Shown: piece after piece, positions 8,217 through 18,267 of the stretch
How the letters are laid out: every line of letters starts with the position of its first letter
Position numbering within the stretch: position 1 is the stretch's first letter
DNA from: Alloscardovia sp963543015
GTDB lineage: Bacteria; Actinomycetota; Actinomycetes; Actinomycetales; Bifidobacteriaceae
NCBI GenBank assembly: GCA_963543015.1
Contig: CAUTYZ010000008.1
Location: forward strand, 1-64,000
Direction: 5' to 3'
Length of the DNA stretch: 64,000 nt
The notes under the pieces: generated by a model
What the model was told of the DNA's origin: nothing
The model's input: the letters and a program-made list of their open reading frames with translations, nothing else
Database searches by the model: none
Made by a program: the position numbers and the translations under genes

Positions 8217-11200
8217 ATGGCAGATTTTCAATTAACTGATGAGCAGGCCGCAATCGTTCATGCGGATGTCGATAAAACTATGATTATCGTCGCAGGTGCA
8301 GGCTCAGGTAAGACGTTTACCATGACAGAGCGCATTATCGAGCTCATCGCGCATGGCGTGCAGCCTCAAAAAATTCTCGGCTTGACCTTTACTAAAGCAG
8401 CTGCGACGGAATTACTGACACGTGTGGCTTCTGCAGTAGCGCAGCAACGGGAAAGCAAACAGCAGGAAAACAAGAAACGGGAAAACAAGCAACGCCAGAA
8501 CGCCGCGGATATGTATGCCGATGAGGAGCTGCTATCGGATAGCCGCGCGGATAACGCGTTTATGAAGCCAGAAGTGTACACCTACGATGCTTTCTTCCAA
8601 AGTATCGTTCGTCAGTATGGTCTTCTCGTAGGATTTGACCCGAACACTGTGCCTTTAAGCTCTGCGGGAGCATATCAATTGGCAGAATCTGTCGTTCGTG
8701 ATCATTTCCGTCAAGCAGTAAAAGATATGCACCCCGGAGATGATGCTGATGAGTCTGGCGTGTCTAGTGCGTCTACGGATGACATGTCTGATGTGGGCAA
8801 TTATTCTACGTTCGTTGCGCGTATCGTGAGTTTGTCGGATGCGATGAGTTCATGCATGATTGATCAGACGTGCACGACGATGGATGAAGCTATTGACCGT
8901 GTCGAGCGTTGGGATAGTGAGTTCATTCGTCATCTTGATGAGATTATCGAGCGCGATTATCCGCAAGAGCGAAAATTGCCTGATTTTGGCACTCCTGTGT
9001 CTTTGACGAAGGCGGCTACTCAAGATAAATTCGACAAATGGAAGAACGAGCATTCGCGAGATTATGCTGCAGGTGTCCTCATGGAGATGCGTGAGCAAAC
9101 TCGACTGCGCTCGGTGTATGCGCGCTATGTCCGTCTTTTTGCTGAACGCAAACGTGAATTACGTTTGGCTCAGTTCTCTGACTTTACTATTGCGGCGATG
9201 CAGCTTGTTCAGCGCTTCCCATGGATTGGTGAGCAGTATCGCGCTCTCTTCTCGCATGTTTTCTTGGATGAATATCAGGATTCGTCTACTGCTCAGGCAA
9301 GTCTTATCGTTCAGCTTTTTGCTCCTCAGGGAGTTCAGGATAAGCAGAATTCGTCTGCATTAACTGCTGTGGGAGATCCCTATCAGGCAATTTACGCATG
9401 GCGAGGGGCAGCACCTGGTGCTTTCGTTTCATTCGTGCGTGCGACAGGCTCGGATGCGCCGATGTCACTGAGTAAAACTGTACGTAATCCGGAAATTGTT
9501 TTGGACATGGCGAATGCTTTGACCAATCCATTGCGTCAGGAACGTCACGATGCCTACGGTCGTACAGGAACGGTGAAGCTGAGCGAAGTGTCCGTTCAAC
9601 GTTTAACTAATTTAGCGCACAGCTCGGTGGGATCCATTGCGGCAGTTGCCTACGCGACGATGCGCCAAGAAATTGATGGAGCTATACGATACGCGAAGGA
9701 AGCAATTGCTCGCAGCAAAGAAGAAAACGACATGCGTATCGCTATGGGAAAGAAAGCGCAACCAGGGCCGCATGTAGCCGTGCTGCTGAGATCGAAAACA
9801 AATATGGGACAGTTTGCTCAAGCCTTTACGGATGCGGGACTGACTGTGCAAGTGGATGGTACGGATTCGGTCATGGATCGACCAGATACTCATGATATGC
9901 TCAATGTGCTGCATATCGTGTCGGATCATACTGATTCAGCGGCGGTGCTCAATCTTTTGGCGAGCCCACGGTGTGGTATATCAGCGTCCGATTTGCAAAA
10001 TTTTGCACAAGCGGTCACTCAGCATAATGCGTCGCTTCATCGCAATTTGCTCAGCGATGTGGGAATGAGCGCACCTGAGCGGGGTACGTGGTCGATGCCT
10101 CCTGTGGTATCGCTGGCAGATATCCTTCTTGGTAGTGAACGCACACGAGAACGCGTCCTCGATACGTACTACCACGGCAGTCCAGAAGGACGCGAACAGA
10201 TCGAGGAGTGCGTACGACTTCTTGCCCGCGTTGATCGAGTCATGACAGCTGACCTTGAGACGATTATTCGCACGGCTGCAGATGCTCTTGGATTGGATAT
10301 CGATGTGGCTGTCGCATATGCGATGACTCATGCTCAAGAACTCGTTGGCAAAGCTCTGCCTATCTCGAGTGAGGATGCGCTCGTGGATATGGCTCACACC
10401 TATACCACCGAGCTGTCTCAAGGACAAAAGCCGACGGTTGCCGGTTTCCTTGCATGGGCAGAAATGGATAGCAGTAGCGCTCCAAGCAATCCGACAATTG
10501 TCGGTTCAGCGAACGCGGATGTCATGATTTGTACGATTCACCATTCCAAGGGATTGGAATGGGATAGCGTCATTATTCCACAGCTGAATCAAGGAACTTT
10601 CCCATCCAATCAGGGAACGAACTTTGGCGTGAGTAGTTTTAAGGATGATGATCCGATCAAGCAAGGCGAGTATCTTTCGCATGCGCGCACGTGGCTGACC
10701 GATCCGACAGATGTTCCGCATCCTGTACGCGTTGACAGAGATGCTGTGTCGTATTTTGCAGATGTGGATGAATTCGATTCGTTTATCCCGACAGCTCTCG
10801 CTCTCGAAGAGAAAGTTAATGGTCAATTAGAAGGTCCTGAACCGGACGTTGAGCGAACGGTCATGAGCCTTCGAGAAGAAACAGGTCAGAGCATTATCGA
10901 AGATGAGCGACGACTCATGTATGTGGCAGTGACACGTGCGAAGCGTGATGTTCTTATGACGACATCCGTACGCAAAAATAGTGATGCCACGGATAATTTT
11001 AATCCTGTTAAATTCATTGACGAGGAGATGCGTCACAAGCTTCTGGCGAATCCACCGCGCCCAAGTCTTGCGAAGGCATCAATCTACTTCCAAGAAGCTT
11101 TCGAGTATCTTCAGTCGAAGCAATTTATCGAGCGTTTTGGCGAAGAGACTCTCGTCGACGTGGTAGACGAGTGGGGTGATGAGGAACTTGTCGATGCGCC

Positions 11201-12314
11201 AATAGGATTTTTTGCAGGAGAGTTCTCATGGCGGTATGCCAAGGCTACCATCGGTTCTGCTTTAGCGGACTCTGAGAAGGCTCAAGAGCAATTGTCATAT
11301 ACGATATATCAGCATCCACGCTTCCTCGATCCGCGTGTGGGTGTTCCGCTCTACCTCTCGTCACGAATTGTGCGCACAGAGTCAGGAGAGCATGGTCCGC
11401 TGCGTGAAGCGGCTGAACGCGTTCATCAGGCAATGCAAGAATTAGGTTTTGCACATGCGCCACTTAGGGATGGGCATGCGGATAGTACTGAGAGCAGCAG
11501 TGCTGATGCTGAGCTCATTGAGTCCGCGAAAAACATCCAAACACAGCGTAATACGTCCGTAACGACGATTCAGCGCGAATACTCCGATGATGAATCAGAT
11601 CATGCAAAGATTATCCGCGCTCGCGCTATTTTGCGACCAGTGCCAAATATTGTCAATTACACAGACAGTAGTGAGCTCAGTGCTGCCCATACGGGCACTG
11701 TTTTCCATGCCTTCGCGGAGAGATATTTCAAGCCAGATGATGCTGAAATGGGCAATCAGGCCGGGGATGAAGACAGCGAGTATGCAAATAGTCGAGAGTC
11801 TATCCGTCGTGAGGTTGCTGATGAACAGCCACAGAACAGTCATGACAAGACCATGCATGTGTGGAAGGAACGATTGATAGCGTCACCTTTCAATCCATGG
11901 GATTGTGTAGGTACGGAAGTTCCATTCGCCTACGCTCCGGAAACGACAGATCATACGATTGTGGGCGTTATCGATGCTGTCTTTGCAGGGGAGCAGCTTC
12001 ACGATTCGCCAATTGCTACGCATGCGCGCGAAAACGGTCGCACGATTCGTTACACAGTTATCGACTGGAAGACGGGATACCGACCGACGGATCCTCATGA
12101 TATTGAGAAGAAATTACTGCAAATTGACATGTATCGCGACATCGTTGCAATGCTACGAGGTGTGGATGTCGATGACGTGGATGCAGCTTTGTATTATGTC
12201 AGCGAGGAAGATGAGTCGAAGAGAACAATTCCAGCTCAGTACAAAACTCGAGAAGAGATAGAGAATATCTTGAGCGGGTTTAACGGTGAACGGTTGGAAG
12301 ATCGAAACGACTAG
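8217..12314 (+). CDS. adnB: AdnB-like helicase-nuclease subunit (lead UvrD-type motor plus RecB-like nuclease)
   Basis: This 1365-residue protein has a full set of UvrD/PcrA motifs: GAGSGKT near residue 28, DEYQD near 350, GDPYQAIYAWRG near 386, TIHHSKGLEWD near 772 and VTRAK near 904. The C-terminal RecB-type nuclease shows GTVFHAFAERYF and DWKTG (about 1282) but no cysteine cluster. ATP hydrolysis by this subunit should drive unwinding during DNA end resection. The frame is open upstream to an ATG at 8154 inside the previous gene. I choose the ATG at 8217 because AGAGGA lies just before it and the protein then begins MADFQLTDEQ, as in the family. Confidence 0.82.
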   Translation: MADFQLTDEQAAIVHADVDKTMIIVAGAGSGKTFTMTERIIELIAHGVQPQKILGLTFTKAAATELLTRVASAVAQQRESKQQENKKRENKQRQNAADMYADEELLSDSRADNAFMKPEVYTYDAFFQSIVRQYGLLVGFDPNTVPLSSAGAYQLAESVVRDHFRQAVKDMHPGDDADESGVSSASTDDMSDVGNYSTFVARIVSLSDAMSSCMIDQTCTTMDEAIDRVERWDSEFIRHLDEIIERDYPQERKLPDFGTPVSLTKAATQDKFDKWKNEHSRDYAAGVLMEMREQTRLRSVYARYVRLFAERKRELRLAQFSDFTIAAMQLVQRFPWIGEQYRALFSHVFLDEYQDSSTAQASLIVQLFAPQGVQDKQNSSALTAVGDPYQAIYAWRGAAPGAFVSFVRATGSDAPMSLSKTVRNPEIVLDMANALTNPLRQERHDAYGRTGTVKLSEVSVQRLTNLAHSSVGSIAAVAYATMRQEIDGAIRYAKEAIARSKEENDMRIAMGKKAQPGPHVAVLLRSKTNMGQFAQAFTDAGLTVQVDGTDSVMDRPDTHDMLNVLHIVSDHTDSAAVLNLLASPRCGISASDLQNFAQAVTQHNASLHRNLLSDVGMSAPERGTWSMPPVVSLADILLGSERTRERVLDTYYHGSPEGREQIEECVRLLARVDRVMTADLETIIRTAADALGLDIDVAVAYAMTHAQELVGKALPISSEDALVDMAHTYTTELSQGQKPTVAGFLAWAEMDSSSAPSNPTIVGSANADVMICTIHHSKGLEWDSVIIPQLNQGTFPSNQGTNFGVSSFKDDDPIKQGEYLSHARTWLTDPTDVPHPVRVDRDAVSYFADVDEFDSFIPTALALEEKVNGQLEGPEPDVERTVMSLREETGQSIIEDERRLMYVAVTRAKRDVLMTTSVRKNSDATDNFNPVKFIDEEMRHKLLANPPRPSLAKASIYFQEAFEYLQSKQFIERFGEETLVDVVDEWGDEELVDAPIGFFAGEFSWRYAKATIGSALADSEKAQEQLSYTIYQHPRFLDPRVGVPLYLSSRIVRTESGEHGPLREAAERVHQAMQELGFAHAPLRDGHADSTESSSADAELIESAKNIQTQRNTSVTTIQREYSDDESDHAKIIRARAILRPVPNIVNYTDSSELSAAHTGTVFHAFAERYFKPDDAEMGNQAGDEDSEYANSRESIRREVADEQPQNSHDKTMHVWKERLIASPFNPWDCVGTEVPFAYAPETTDHTIVGVIDAVFAGEQLHDSPIATHARENGRTIRYTVIDWKTGYRPTDPHDIEKKLLQIDMYRDIVAMLRGVDVDDVDAALYYVSEEDESKRTIPAQYKTREEIENILSGFNGERLEDRND

Positions 12315-12372
12315 CGCGTCAGAATAATCAATGAACGGTGTAACTTAGTAATTCCGCCACGTCTTACACATC

Positions 12373-12406
12373 AGGGTTCTCCCTCAAAAAGCGAGGCGAG
12401 AACCCT
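12373..12406 (+). terminator. Hairpin after the adnAB-like genes
   Basis: AGGGTTCTC and GAGAACCCT form the outer stem, with CTC/GAG inside. The downstream TAAATATAT is A/T-rich but not a clean T run. Confidence 0.6.
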
Positions 12407-12476
12407 TAAATATATGCGCGTACATAGATTCGCCACAGAAAATCTTCTACAATAATTCTCAAAAGGAATGGGAGAT

Positions 12477-13967
12477 ATGCAGAGGTTAATATACAACTGG
12501 TTCATCAATACGTACATTGATCGTGGATGGGTCATGTGGACAGTGGCCGCATTGACGATTATTCCATTCATTCTCACATTGCCGGTGGGATGGAAGCATA
12601 GGAAGAATGTCAAGCCTATTCGGCGCTGGAAAAATCAAGGAAAAAATAAAGGTGGTGAACGGACATACACGTGGTACTGGGTGCTCTTAGCGCAAATTGG
12701 TGTCACTCTTCTTGGCTTCGCTGTGGGCTGGTGGATTGTATGGCTGCTTTCTGATGTATATGTCGCCTTTGGTGTCGGTCTTGGCCGCAAAGTGTTCATT
12801 CGTGTGGCTCTTGGCGTAGCAGCAGTGGGATATGCCCTCGTATCCGTACGCGTTCATTCTGGATGGCGTAAAAAAATTGCTATCTTTATGATTCCTATGG
12901 CCATGCTTTTTAGTGGCCTGCAAGTTAACGCAGCCTATGGTCAGTATCCTACAGTTCGTGAAGTTCTCGGAATTGAACATTTCGCCGAGGCAAGCTCATT
13001 CCCACGCGCGACGGTTACTGTAGAGCAGTATCTTCAATCTGTGAAGTCCGGTGGGATAACTGTCGGCGAGCATGGAAAAATTAATAGCGTACACATCCCT
13101 GCTACGAAATCCGGATTCCGTGCGCGTGCTGCAGTCGTGTATCTTCCTCCAGCAGCATTAACGAAAGACGTTCCTGAACTTCCTGTACTCGTTATTTTGT
13201 CTGGTCAGCCAGGCAATCCGGATACTTTCTTTACTGCCGGTGGCATGGGGCGCATTGCGGACAATTATGCAAAAACTCACAACGGTTTAGCTCCGGTCAT
13301 TATCTCGCCAGATCATTTAGGAAATCGATTCCACAATACGTTATGCGCAGATACGCAGGTTTACGGAAAAACGGAAACGTACCTCATGGACGATGTCATG
13401 CCATGGATTGAAAAAAATCTTCCTGTGACACAGAACCATAAAGACTGGGGAATTGCAGGCTTCTCGCAAGGTGGTACATGCACTGTACAGCTTGCGCCGA
13501 CGTATCCGAACGTCTTTCATTTCGTCATCGATGTGGCAGGGGAGCGAGGTCCTCATGCGGGTTCAGAAGAGAATATGATTAATCGATTCTTTGGCGGAAA
13601 TAAATCCGCATATGAAGCGCATCTTCCTGTTAATACTTTCTCTCGTCATGCGCCGTCAGATCAAACGATAATTTTCGGTGCAGGAGAGCTGGATACAATC
13701 GGTCAAGGAAACTCCGTAGAAGTCAGCACGTATGCGGTTCGAGCAGGGTGGAAAGTTCAGTCAGTTCTCGTTCCTGATGCAGGTCATGATTGGGAAGCTG
13801 TCCGAGGCGTGATGGAGTATGGTTTATCAGAATTTGGATACGATACCGGTTTAGGAGCGCGAGAACCGCGCTCGCAGTTTGCTTCTTTACGCCAGATTCC
13901 AGGCGTGCAAACCAGTAAAGGCAGTACGGCTAGCAAGCCAAGCCACGGCGAATCCAAGGGCGCGTGA
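12477..13967 (+). CDS. Membrane-anchored alpha/beta hydrolase (esterase fold)
   Basis: About four N-terminal hydrophobic segments (residues 1-150) are followed by a large domain of the esterase-D/antigen-85 type. The nucleophile elbow is GFSQGG near residue 328, with a likely Asp in GELDTIG (about 403) and His in AGHDWE (about 435). The domain is probably extracytoplasmic. It ends 6 nt before the MprF-like gene. Hydrolases that cleave aminoacyl-phosphatidylglycerol are known beside such synthases in other Gram-positives (for example AhyD of Enterococcus faecium), so lipid deaminoacylation is a reasonable inference. ATG 12477 is 9 nt after AAGGA; the in-frame ATG at 12468 directly abuts that ribosome site and is less likely. 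Confidence 0.75.
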   Translation: MQRLIYNWFINTYIDRGWVMWTVAALTIIPFILTLPVGWKHRKNVKPIRRWKNQGKNKGGERTYTWYWVLLAQIGVTLLGFAVGWWIVWLLSDVYVAFGVGLGRKVFIRVALGVAAVGYALVSVRVHSGWRKKIAIFMIPMAMLFSGLQVNAAYGQYPTVREVLGIEHFAEASSFPRATVTVEQYLQSVKSGGITVGEHGKINSVHIPATKSGFRARAAVVYLPPAALTKDVPELPVLVILSGQPGNPDTFFTAGGMGRIADNYAKTHNGLAPVIISPDHLGNRFHNTLCADTQVYGKTETYLMDDVMPWIEKNLPVTQNHKDWGIAGFSQGGTCTVQLAPTYPNVFHFVIDVAGERGPHAGSEENMINRFFGGNKSAYEAHLPVNTFSRHAPSDQTIIFGAGELDTIGQGNSVEVSTYAVRAGWKVQSVLVPDAGHDWEAVRGVMEYGLSEFGYDTGLGAREPRSQFASLRQIPGVQTSKGSTASKPSHGESKGA

Positions 13968-13973
13968 GATATC

Positions 13974-16900
13974 ATGAGCCAGATAGAAAAGCCCCACAAA
14001 TCCCTCGTCGATTCAAGCGCAGATACTGCGCATACGACACATGCGGATAACACGTCTGCGCATACGAATTCTTTGCAGGGCGTCCAGTCTTATGATGCCA
14101 GGCACGATGATTCATCCATCAATTCATGGGAAAACACACAGTCTATGAGCGATACGAACAATATGAACGATACGAACGCACAGTCAGCCGGTGCAGCAGA
14201 TTCCGGGCACAAGGCACAGTCTGCACAAAAAGCGGAGTCTACGCAGAAAACACAGGCTGAGTCAAAACCACAGAAAGCACAGAAAGCACAGGAATCGAAA
14301 AAAGCGCAGTCTCGCGGTTCTCGTGATACACATTCGGGTCGCGGAATTGGTCGCAATATCGCCGTTATCGCTCACGACCTTTCGCGTTTTATCACGCAAA
14401 GTCCGTGCGCTGTGACGGTTATGACTGTGTTCCTTCTGACGAATCTGGTGGTGCATCTGCTGTGGGATTATAACGTTTTTACTTCGGTGAATTCTTTCCG
14501 TGTAGCACAGCTTGCTCAAGCGCAGAGTCTTAGTGAAGCGGGTGCGATTGCTGCTGTTCAATCGCCACGATTCCCAGGTCATCTCTTGTATGCAGATTTC
14601 TATACCTTGGGTGGTTTTGGCTGGCTGCGTAGTCTCGGCACGATTATTATTGCGCCGACAATTCCGGCAATTATCATCGGAGCTTTAGCTCTCTTGTGTG
14701 GAATTGGAGTTGCTGAACGTAAATTGGGCTGGATGCAAAGCCTTGGTGCAGCAGTAGTGAGCTCCACGGTGGGTATTTCGTCAGCGTTTGCATTGTATTA
14801 TGCGGTGTATTCTGGCACATTCAGGTGGAATCTTATTAGCCATTCGCAAATTTCTCTGAGCGTGTGGATCATCGTCGTTGGTTCGGTGATGGCGGCAACA
14901 GCGTGTATGTCAACCGTATGGCAAAGGCGCGTATCGCTTGTCGTGTACGCATATGCATTGATGCTTATTTTGTATCGTGGTGAAGTCTCTGATTTTGCTT
15001 TGCTCCTCACAGCATTTATCGGTCAAATGTATGGTTTCATGGTGACGAGTAATACCTTGTCGTCTGTGGTTGCCAAGTACAAGTATGTGGGTGCTGTCGA
15101 GCGCAGGCGCATTCTTGCGGTAATTTATCTCGCGCTGGCTTTGGGGCCAATCGTATCTATGGTTTCCAAACTGCGTGTAGGACCATTGGCTGTGATGGGA
15201 ACGCTGCTCAGCCCTGATTCGGTGACATTCTCCAATGCGAATGCATGTGCGAATGATTCGTTACGTGCTGACTGTATTTTGATTCATCGCGCTACGGGCA
15301 CGTATGCCATCGCGTACATAGCTTTGAGCGTACTGGTTCTCGCTGTAATGGCTGTCATCGCGTGGGGACTTTTCCACGGCCGACGTGCAGCATTGTGGTC
15401 GGCGATGATTATGGATGTCGTCGTGATGCTCATTACAGCGAGCTTCTATATCTTCCTGCCTATTGCTCATCTGTGGGAAAAAGACTTGAGCCTGTATGAG
15501 CGCTTGCGTTTTATGGCAAAGCATGGGGGAGTTATCGATTTCTTCCTCATTATGATTGTCATGATTGGTTTCATCATCGCTCTTGCCGTGAATTCCGCCG
15601 CATTCGAATTTAAAACAAGTAAAAAGCGTCTGTTCATCGGAGCAGGAATTATTGGCTCGGCAGGAATTGTGCTGGCTGGGTTATGCTTCTGGATTACGGA
15701 GCACGGTTTGTGCAGGTCGATGAGCGCGGGCTGGGTATCTCTGTATCCGCTTGAAACTCTGATGAATTTGATGACGTACTTCTTCCCAATGGGATTCTTG
15801 CGTCAAACGTGGGAAATTGGTAATTCGGAATTCAATACTCCGACAGAAATTGCTGTTATGAATGCATGTGGTCCAGTATTTTGGGTCATCGTAATTGCTG
15901 TGCTTCTGTGGTGGTTCAAGTCTGCTCATATGAAGAACCAGTCCGAGCATACCCATGTGGATGCTGTCGTAGAAAAGGGTGGCGAATCCATGTCCTTTAT
16001 GGCGACATGGGATGATAATGAATACTGGTTTACCGAGGATGGTACCGCTGCCGTGGCATATCGCGTGTACTTTAACGTTGCCATTGCTGTTACCGGTCCT
16101 CTCGGTCCAGCAGAAAAGTATGAAGAAGCTCTTATCGGATTTAGTCAGTTCTGTGAGCAGCGAGGATGGACGCCAGTCATGTACAGTGTCCATGATTCTC
16201 AGCGTGAGATTCTTGAATCGTGGGGATGGAAGAGTCTCGATGTCGGTACGGAAATGATTATCGACCCACGCCAGTGGCAGACCACGGGTAAAAAGTGGCA
16301 GGATATCCGCACGGCAATTAACAAAGCAAAGCGCGAAGGCATCACAGATGTCCTCACGACATACCACGACGCTCCTGCAAGTATTCGTGAGCAGATCGTC
16401 AGCATTTCTGAGGAATGGACAGAAGAAAAGTCTCTTCCTGAAATGAAATTCACTCTGGGTGGGGTAGAAGAGCTGCTCGATCCTCGAGTGAAGATTCTCT
16501 ACGCGATTGACGAGCAAGGTGTCGTGCAAGCTGTAACAAGCTGGCTTCCTACGTACCGTGATGGTGTCGTTATCGGATGGACTCTCGACTTCATGCGTCA
16601 TCGCAGTGACAGTATGAAGGGTGTGATGGAATTCCTCATCGCTCGCATGGCAGAACGTCTCCATGATGAGTACGAGACAGATGACAATTACTCTGTAGAA
16701 TTCTTGAGCTTGTCAGCGGCTCCATTGTCAGGTGTAGAAGTGCATGAAGGACAGTCAGAATTGCTGTCGCACGTACTGCAACTCGTAGCGCGCTTGCTCG
16801 AACCTGCGTATGGATTTAGTTCGCTCTTCTTCTTTAAGAAGAAGTTCCAGCCACTCGAGCAGCATGTGTATGTGGTGTATCCAGATTCATCCCGACTTGC

Positions 16901-16988
16901 GCAAATCTCACTGGCAATTAGCCATGCATACTTGCCGCACATGAATGTGAACGATTTGCTGACGCTGATTAACACGATGCGTGGGTAA
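13974..16988 (+). CDS. mprF: MprF-like aminoacyl-phosphatidylglycerol synthase/flippase
   Basis: This 1004-residue protein has three parts. Residues 1-135 are polar and low-complexity, with many KAQ/QKA repeats. Residues 140-650 are a multi-helix membrane region whose first part resembles a rhomboid-like fold without the catalytic serine. Residues about 670-1000 form a cytoplasmic DUF2156 transferase domain (MSFMATWDDNEYWF, AVTGPLGP, and paired GNAT-like folds). Such enzymes transfer lysine or alanine from tRNA to phosphatidylglycerol and lower the negative surface charge. The amino acid used cannot be told from sequence alone. It is tightly coupled to the upstream hydrolase. Confidence 0.8.
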   Translation: MSQIEKPHKSLVDSSADTAHTTHADNTSAHTNSLQGVQSYDARHDDSSINSWENTQSMSDTNNMNDTNAQSAGAADSGHKAQSAQKAESTQKTQAESKPQKAQKAQESKKAQSRGSRDTHSGRGIGRNIAVIAHDLSRFITQSPCAVTVMTVFLLTNLVVHLLWDYNVFTSVNSFRVAQLAQAQSLSEAGAIAAVQSPRFPGHLLYADFYTLGGFGWLRSLGTIIIAPTIPAIIIGALALLCGIGVAERKLGWMQSLGAAVVSSTVGISSAFALYYAVYSGTFRWNLISHSQISLSVWIIVVGSVMAATACMSTVWQRRVSLVVYAYALMLILYRGEVSDFALLLTAFIGQMYGFMVTSNTLSSVVAKYKYVGAVERRRILAVIYLALALGPIVSMVSKLRVGPLAVMGTLLSPDSVTFSNANACANDSLRADCILIHRATGTYAIAYIALSVLVLAVMAVIAWGLFHGRRAALWSAMIMDVVVMLITASFYIFLPIAHLWEKDLSLYERLRFMAKHGGVIDFFLIMIVMIGFIIALAVNSAAFEFKTSKKRLFIGAGIIGSAGIVLAGLCFWITEHGLCRSMSAGWVSLYPLETLMNLMTYFFPMGFLRQTWEIGNSEFNTPTEIAVMNACGPVFWVIVIAVLLWWFKSAHMKNQSEHTHVDAVVEKGGESMSFMATWDDNEYWFTEDGTAAVAYRVYFNVAIAVTGPLGPAEKYEEALIGFSQFCEQRGWTPVMYSVHDSQREILESWGWKSLDVGTEMIIDPRQWQTTGKKWQDIRTAINKAKREGITDVLTTYHDAPASIREQIVSISEEWTEEKSLPEMKFTLGGVEELLDPRVKILYAIDEQGVVQAVTSWLPTYRDGVVIGWTLDFMRHRSDSMKGVMEFLIARMAERLHDEYETDDNYSVEFLSLSAAPLSGVEVHEGQSELLSHVLQLVARLLEPAYGFSSLFFFKKKFQPLEQHVYVVYPDSSRLAQISLAISHAYLPHMNVNDLLTLINTMRG

Positions 16989-17027
16989 ACGGATAAACGG
17001 GTAAAGCAGAGCTACTCAGTTGAGCAC

Positions 17028-17085
17028 AATTGACCATGTATTCGCCATGGATTCCGTATGGAAAAATTGGCGTACATGGTCAATT
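17028..17085. repeat. Long inverted repeat between the mprF-like and GNAT genes
   Basis: AATTGACCATGTA on the left and TACATGGTCAATT on the right are perfect 13-bp complements. Inner GCC/GGC extends the stem. No T run follows on either strand, so it may be a Rho-independent-like stem for mRNA protection or an unclassified palindromic element. Confidence 0.6.
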
Positions 17086-17291
17086 ATGCAAAATAAGCTC
17101 ACAGCGTTGAAAGTTACCATGAAATCGTACGAATTACGGTACACTAAGAGGAGCACGTTTTCGAAGAAATTATAGAGTACTCGCATGCAATACGGTATGA
17201 GTTCATGTCATACATAAAGTTCTGAGCGCGAACGTGCAGATCATGATTTCGATATAAGGCTGAGAACCAGTGCGAGCAGAAATGGAAGAAA
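17086..17291. other. Non-coding gap before the GNAT gene
   Basis: No convincing reading frame or RNA gene is visible. It should hold the promoter of the GNAT gene. A TACACT sequence near 17140 is a possible -10 but has no clear -35. Confidence 0.3.
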
Positions 17292-17993
17292 ATGACGAAT
17301 TCCGTGACTTTACGTCCTGTTGAAGCCCGTGATTTCGATGATTTAAGCCGTATCATGTTTGACACATGGTATGCAGAGGATTTTACACATCCTACTCCAG
17401 AACGAGAAGCGCTTGCCGCTCAAGGATATATGCGTGATCGCGCCGAAGCTATGGCTCGTTTCGACACGGCACATTATTTAGAAACATCCACCCATGCGAT
17501 GGTGGCAGTAGAACCAGCAAGCGATACTCAAAGCTCCTCTTCTGAGCGAGTCCTCGGGGTAGCAATGTGGCGAAATGATGCTGACTGGGATAATGGCATG
17601 AATCAGAAGCATCTCGTCGAAGCAGAACTCGATAAAGCATACGCTCTCGAAAAGAAGGATGCAGCCTTCGCGCACATGCTCAAGGAATTCCTTGACGATG
17701 CTGAACGCACTATCACAATTAGCAAAACAGCTGCTGATGAGTCAGAAGCTGAATTGCGCTTATTTATGATGGACGAAAATGCGCGCGGAAAAGGCGTGGG
17801 CAAGCGTTTGCTGTCCTACGCAGAAGAATCTATGCGTGACTCAGGTGCTCAGCAGTACTATTTGTATACCGACAGCACCTGCGATTTCGGATTCTACGAT
17901 TATCGTGGCATGACTCGCATGACAGAAAAATTCAACGTACCTGGTCCAAGCGGCGAGTTGCTCGATAAGTTCATTTATACGCACCTTCTGTAG
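17292..17993 (+). CDS. GNAT family N-acetyltransferase
   Basis: This 233-residue protein has the acetyl-CoA-binding signature ARGKGVGKRLL near residue 162, preceded by a beta strand (ELRLFMMD) and followed by GFYDYRGM. Residues 75-145 form an acidic, helical insert not needed for the core fold. The acceptor is unknown. It stands alone, with a weak ribosome site (GGAAGAAA). Confidence 0.8.
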   Translation: MTNSVTLRPVEARDFDDLSRIMFDTWYAEDFTHPTPEREALAAQGYMRDRAEAMARFDTAHYLETSTHAMVAVEPASDTQSSSSERVLGVAMWRNDADWDNGMNQKHLVEAELDKAYALEKKDAAFAHMLKEFLDDAERTITISKTAADESEAELRLFMMDENARGKGVGKRLLSYAEESMRDSGAQQYYLYTDSTCDFGFYDYRGMTRMTEKFNVPGPSGELLDKFIYTHLL

Positions 17994-18267
17994 CTGAGTT
18001 ATAAAAATAGCCGGTAGTCTATCAGGTATAGACTGAAGGTGCTTCCTTGAGCTACGGTGATGAGTGAAAGAATTGAGCCGATTCACACATCTGATGTGAG
18101 GTACGAGTTCGTCCAAGCTTGCACGAGCTTGAGGAAACAGAATTACTATACAGACAAGAAAACGAGGAATTTTTACATACCGTGCCACTGTGCGGACATA
18201 GCAGTGCGACATACGAGCACACATCATTGTGGCATGCATAATTGAATGTAAGAAAGTATGAGGAAAA

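Noticed and set aside
15681..16664. Minus-strand open frame of 327 codons within the mprF-like gene
   Set aside because: No known motif and fully inside a strong transferase-domain coding region on the other strand.
18057..18245. Small open frame between the GNAT and MFS genes
   Set aside because: No ribosome site, biased composition (many His, Thr and Arg) and no recognisable domain.
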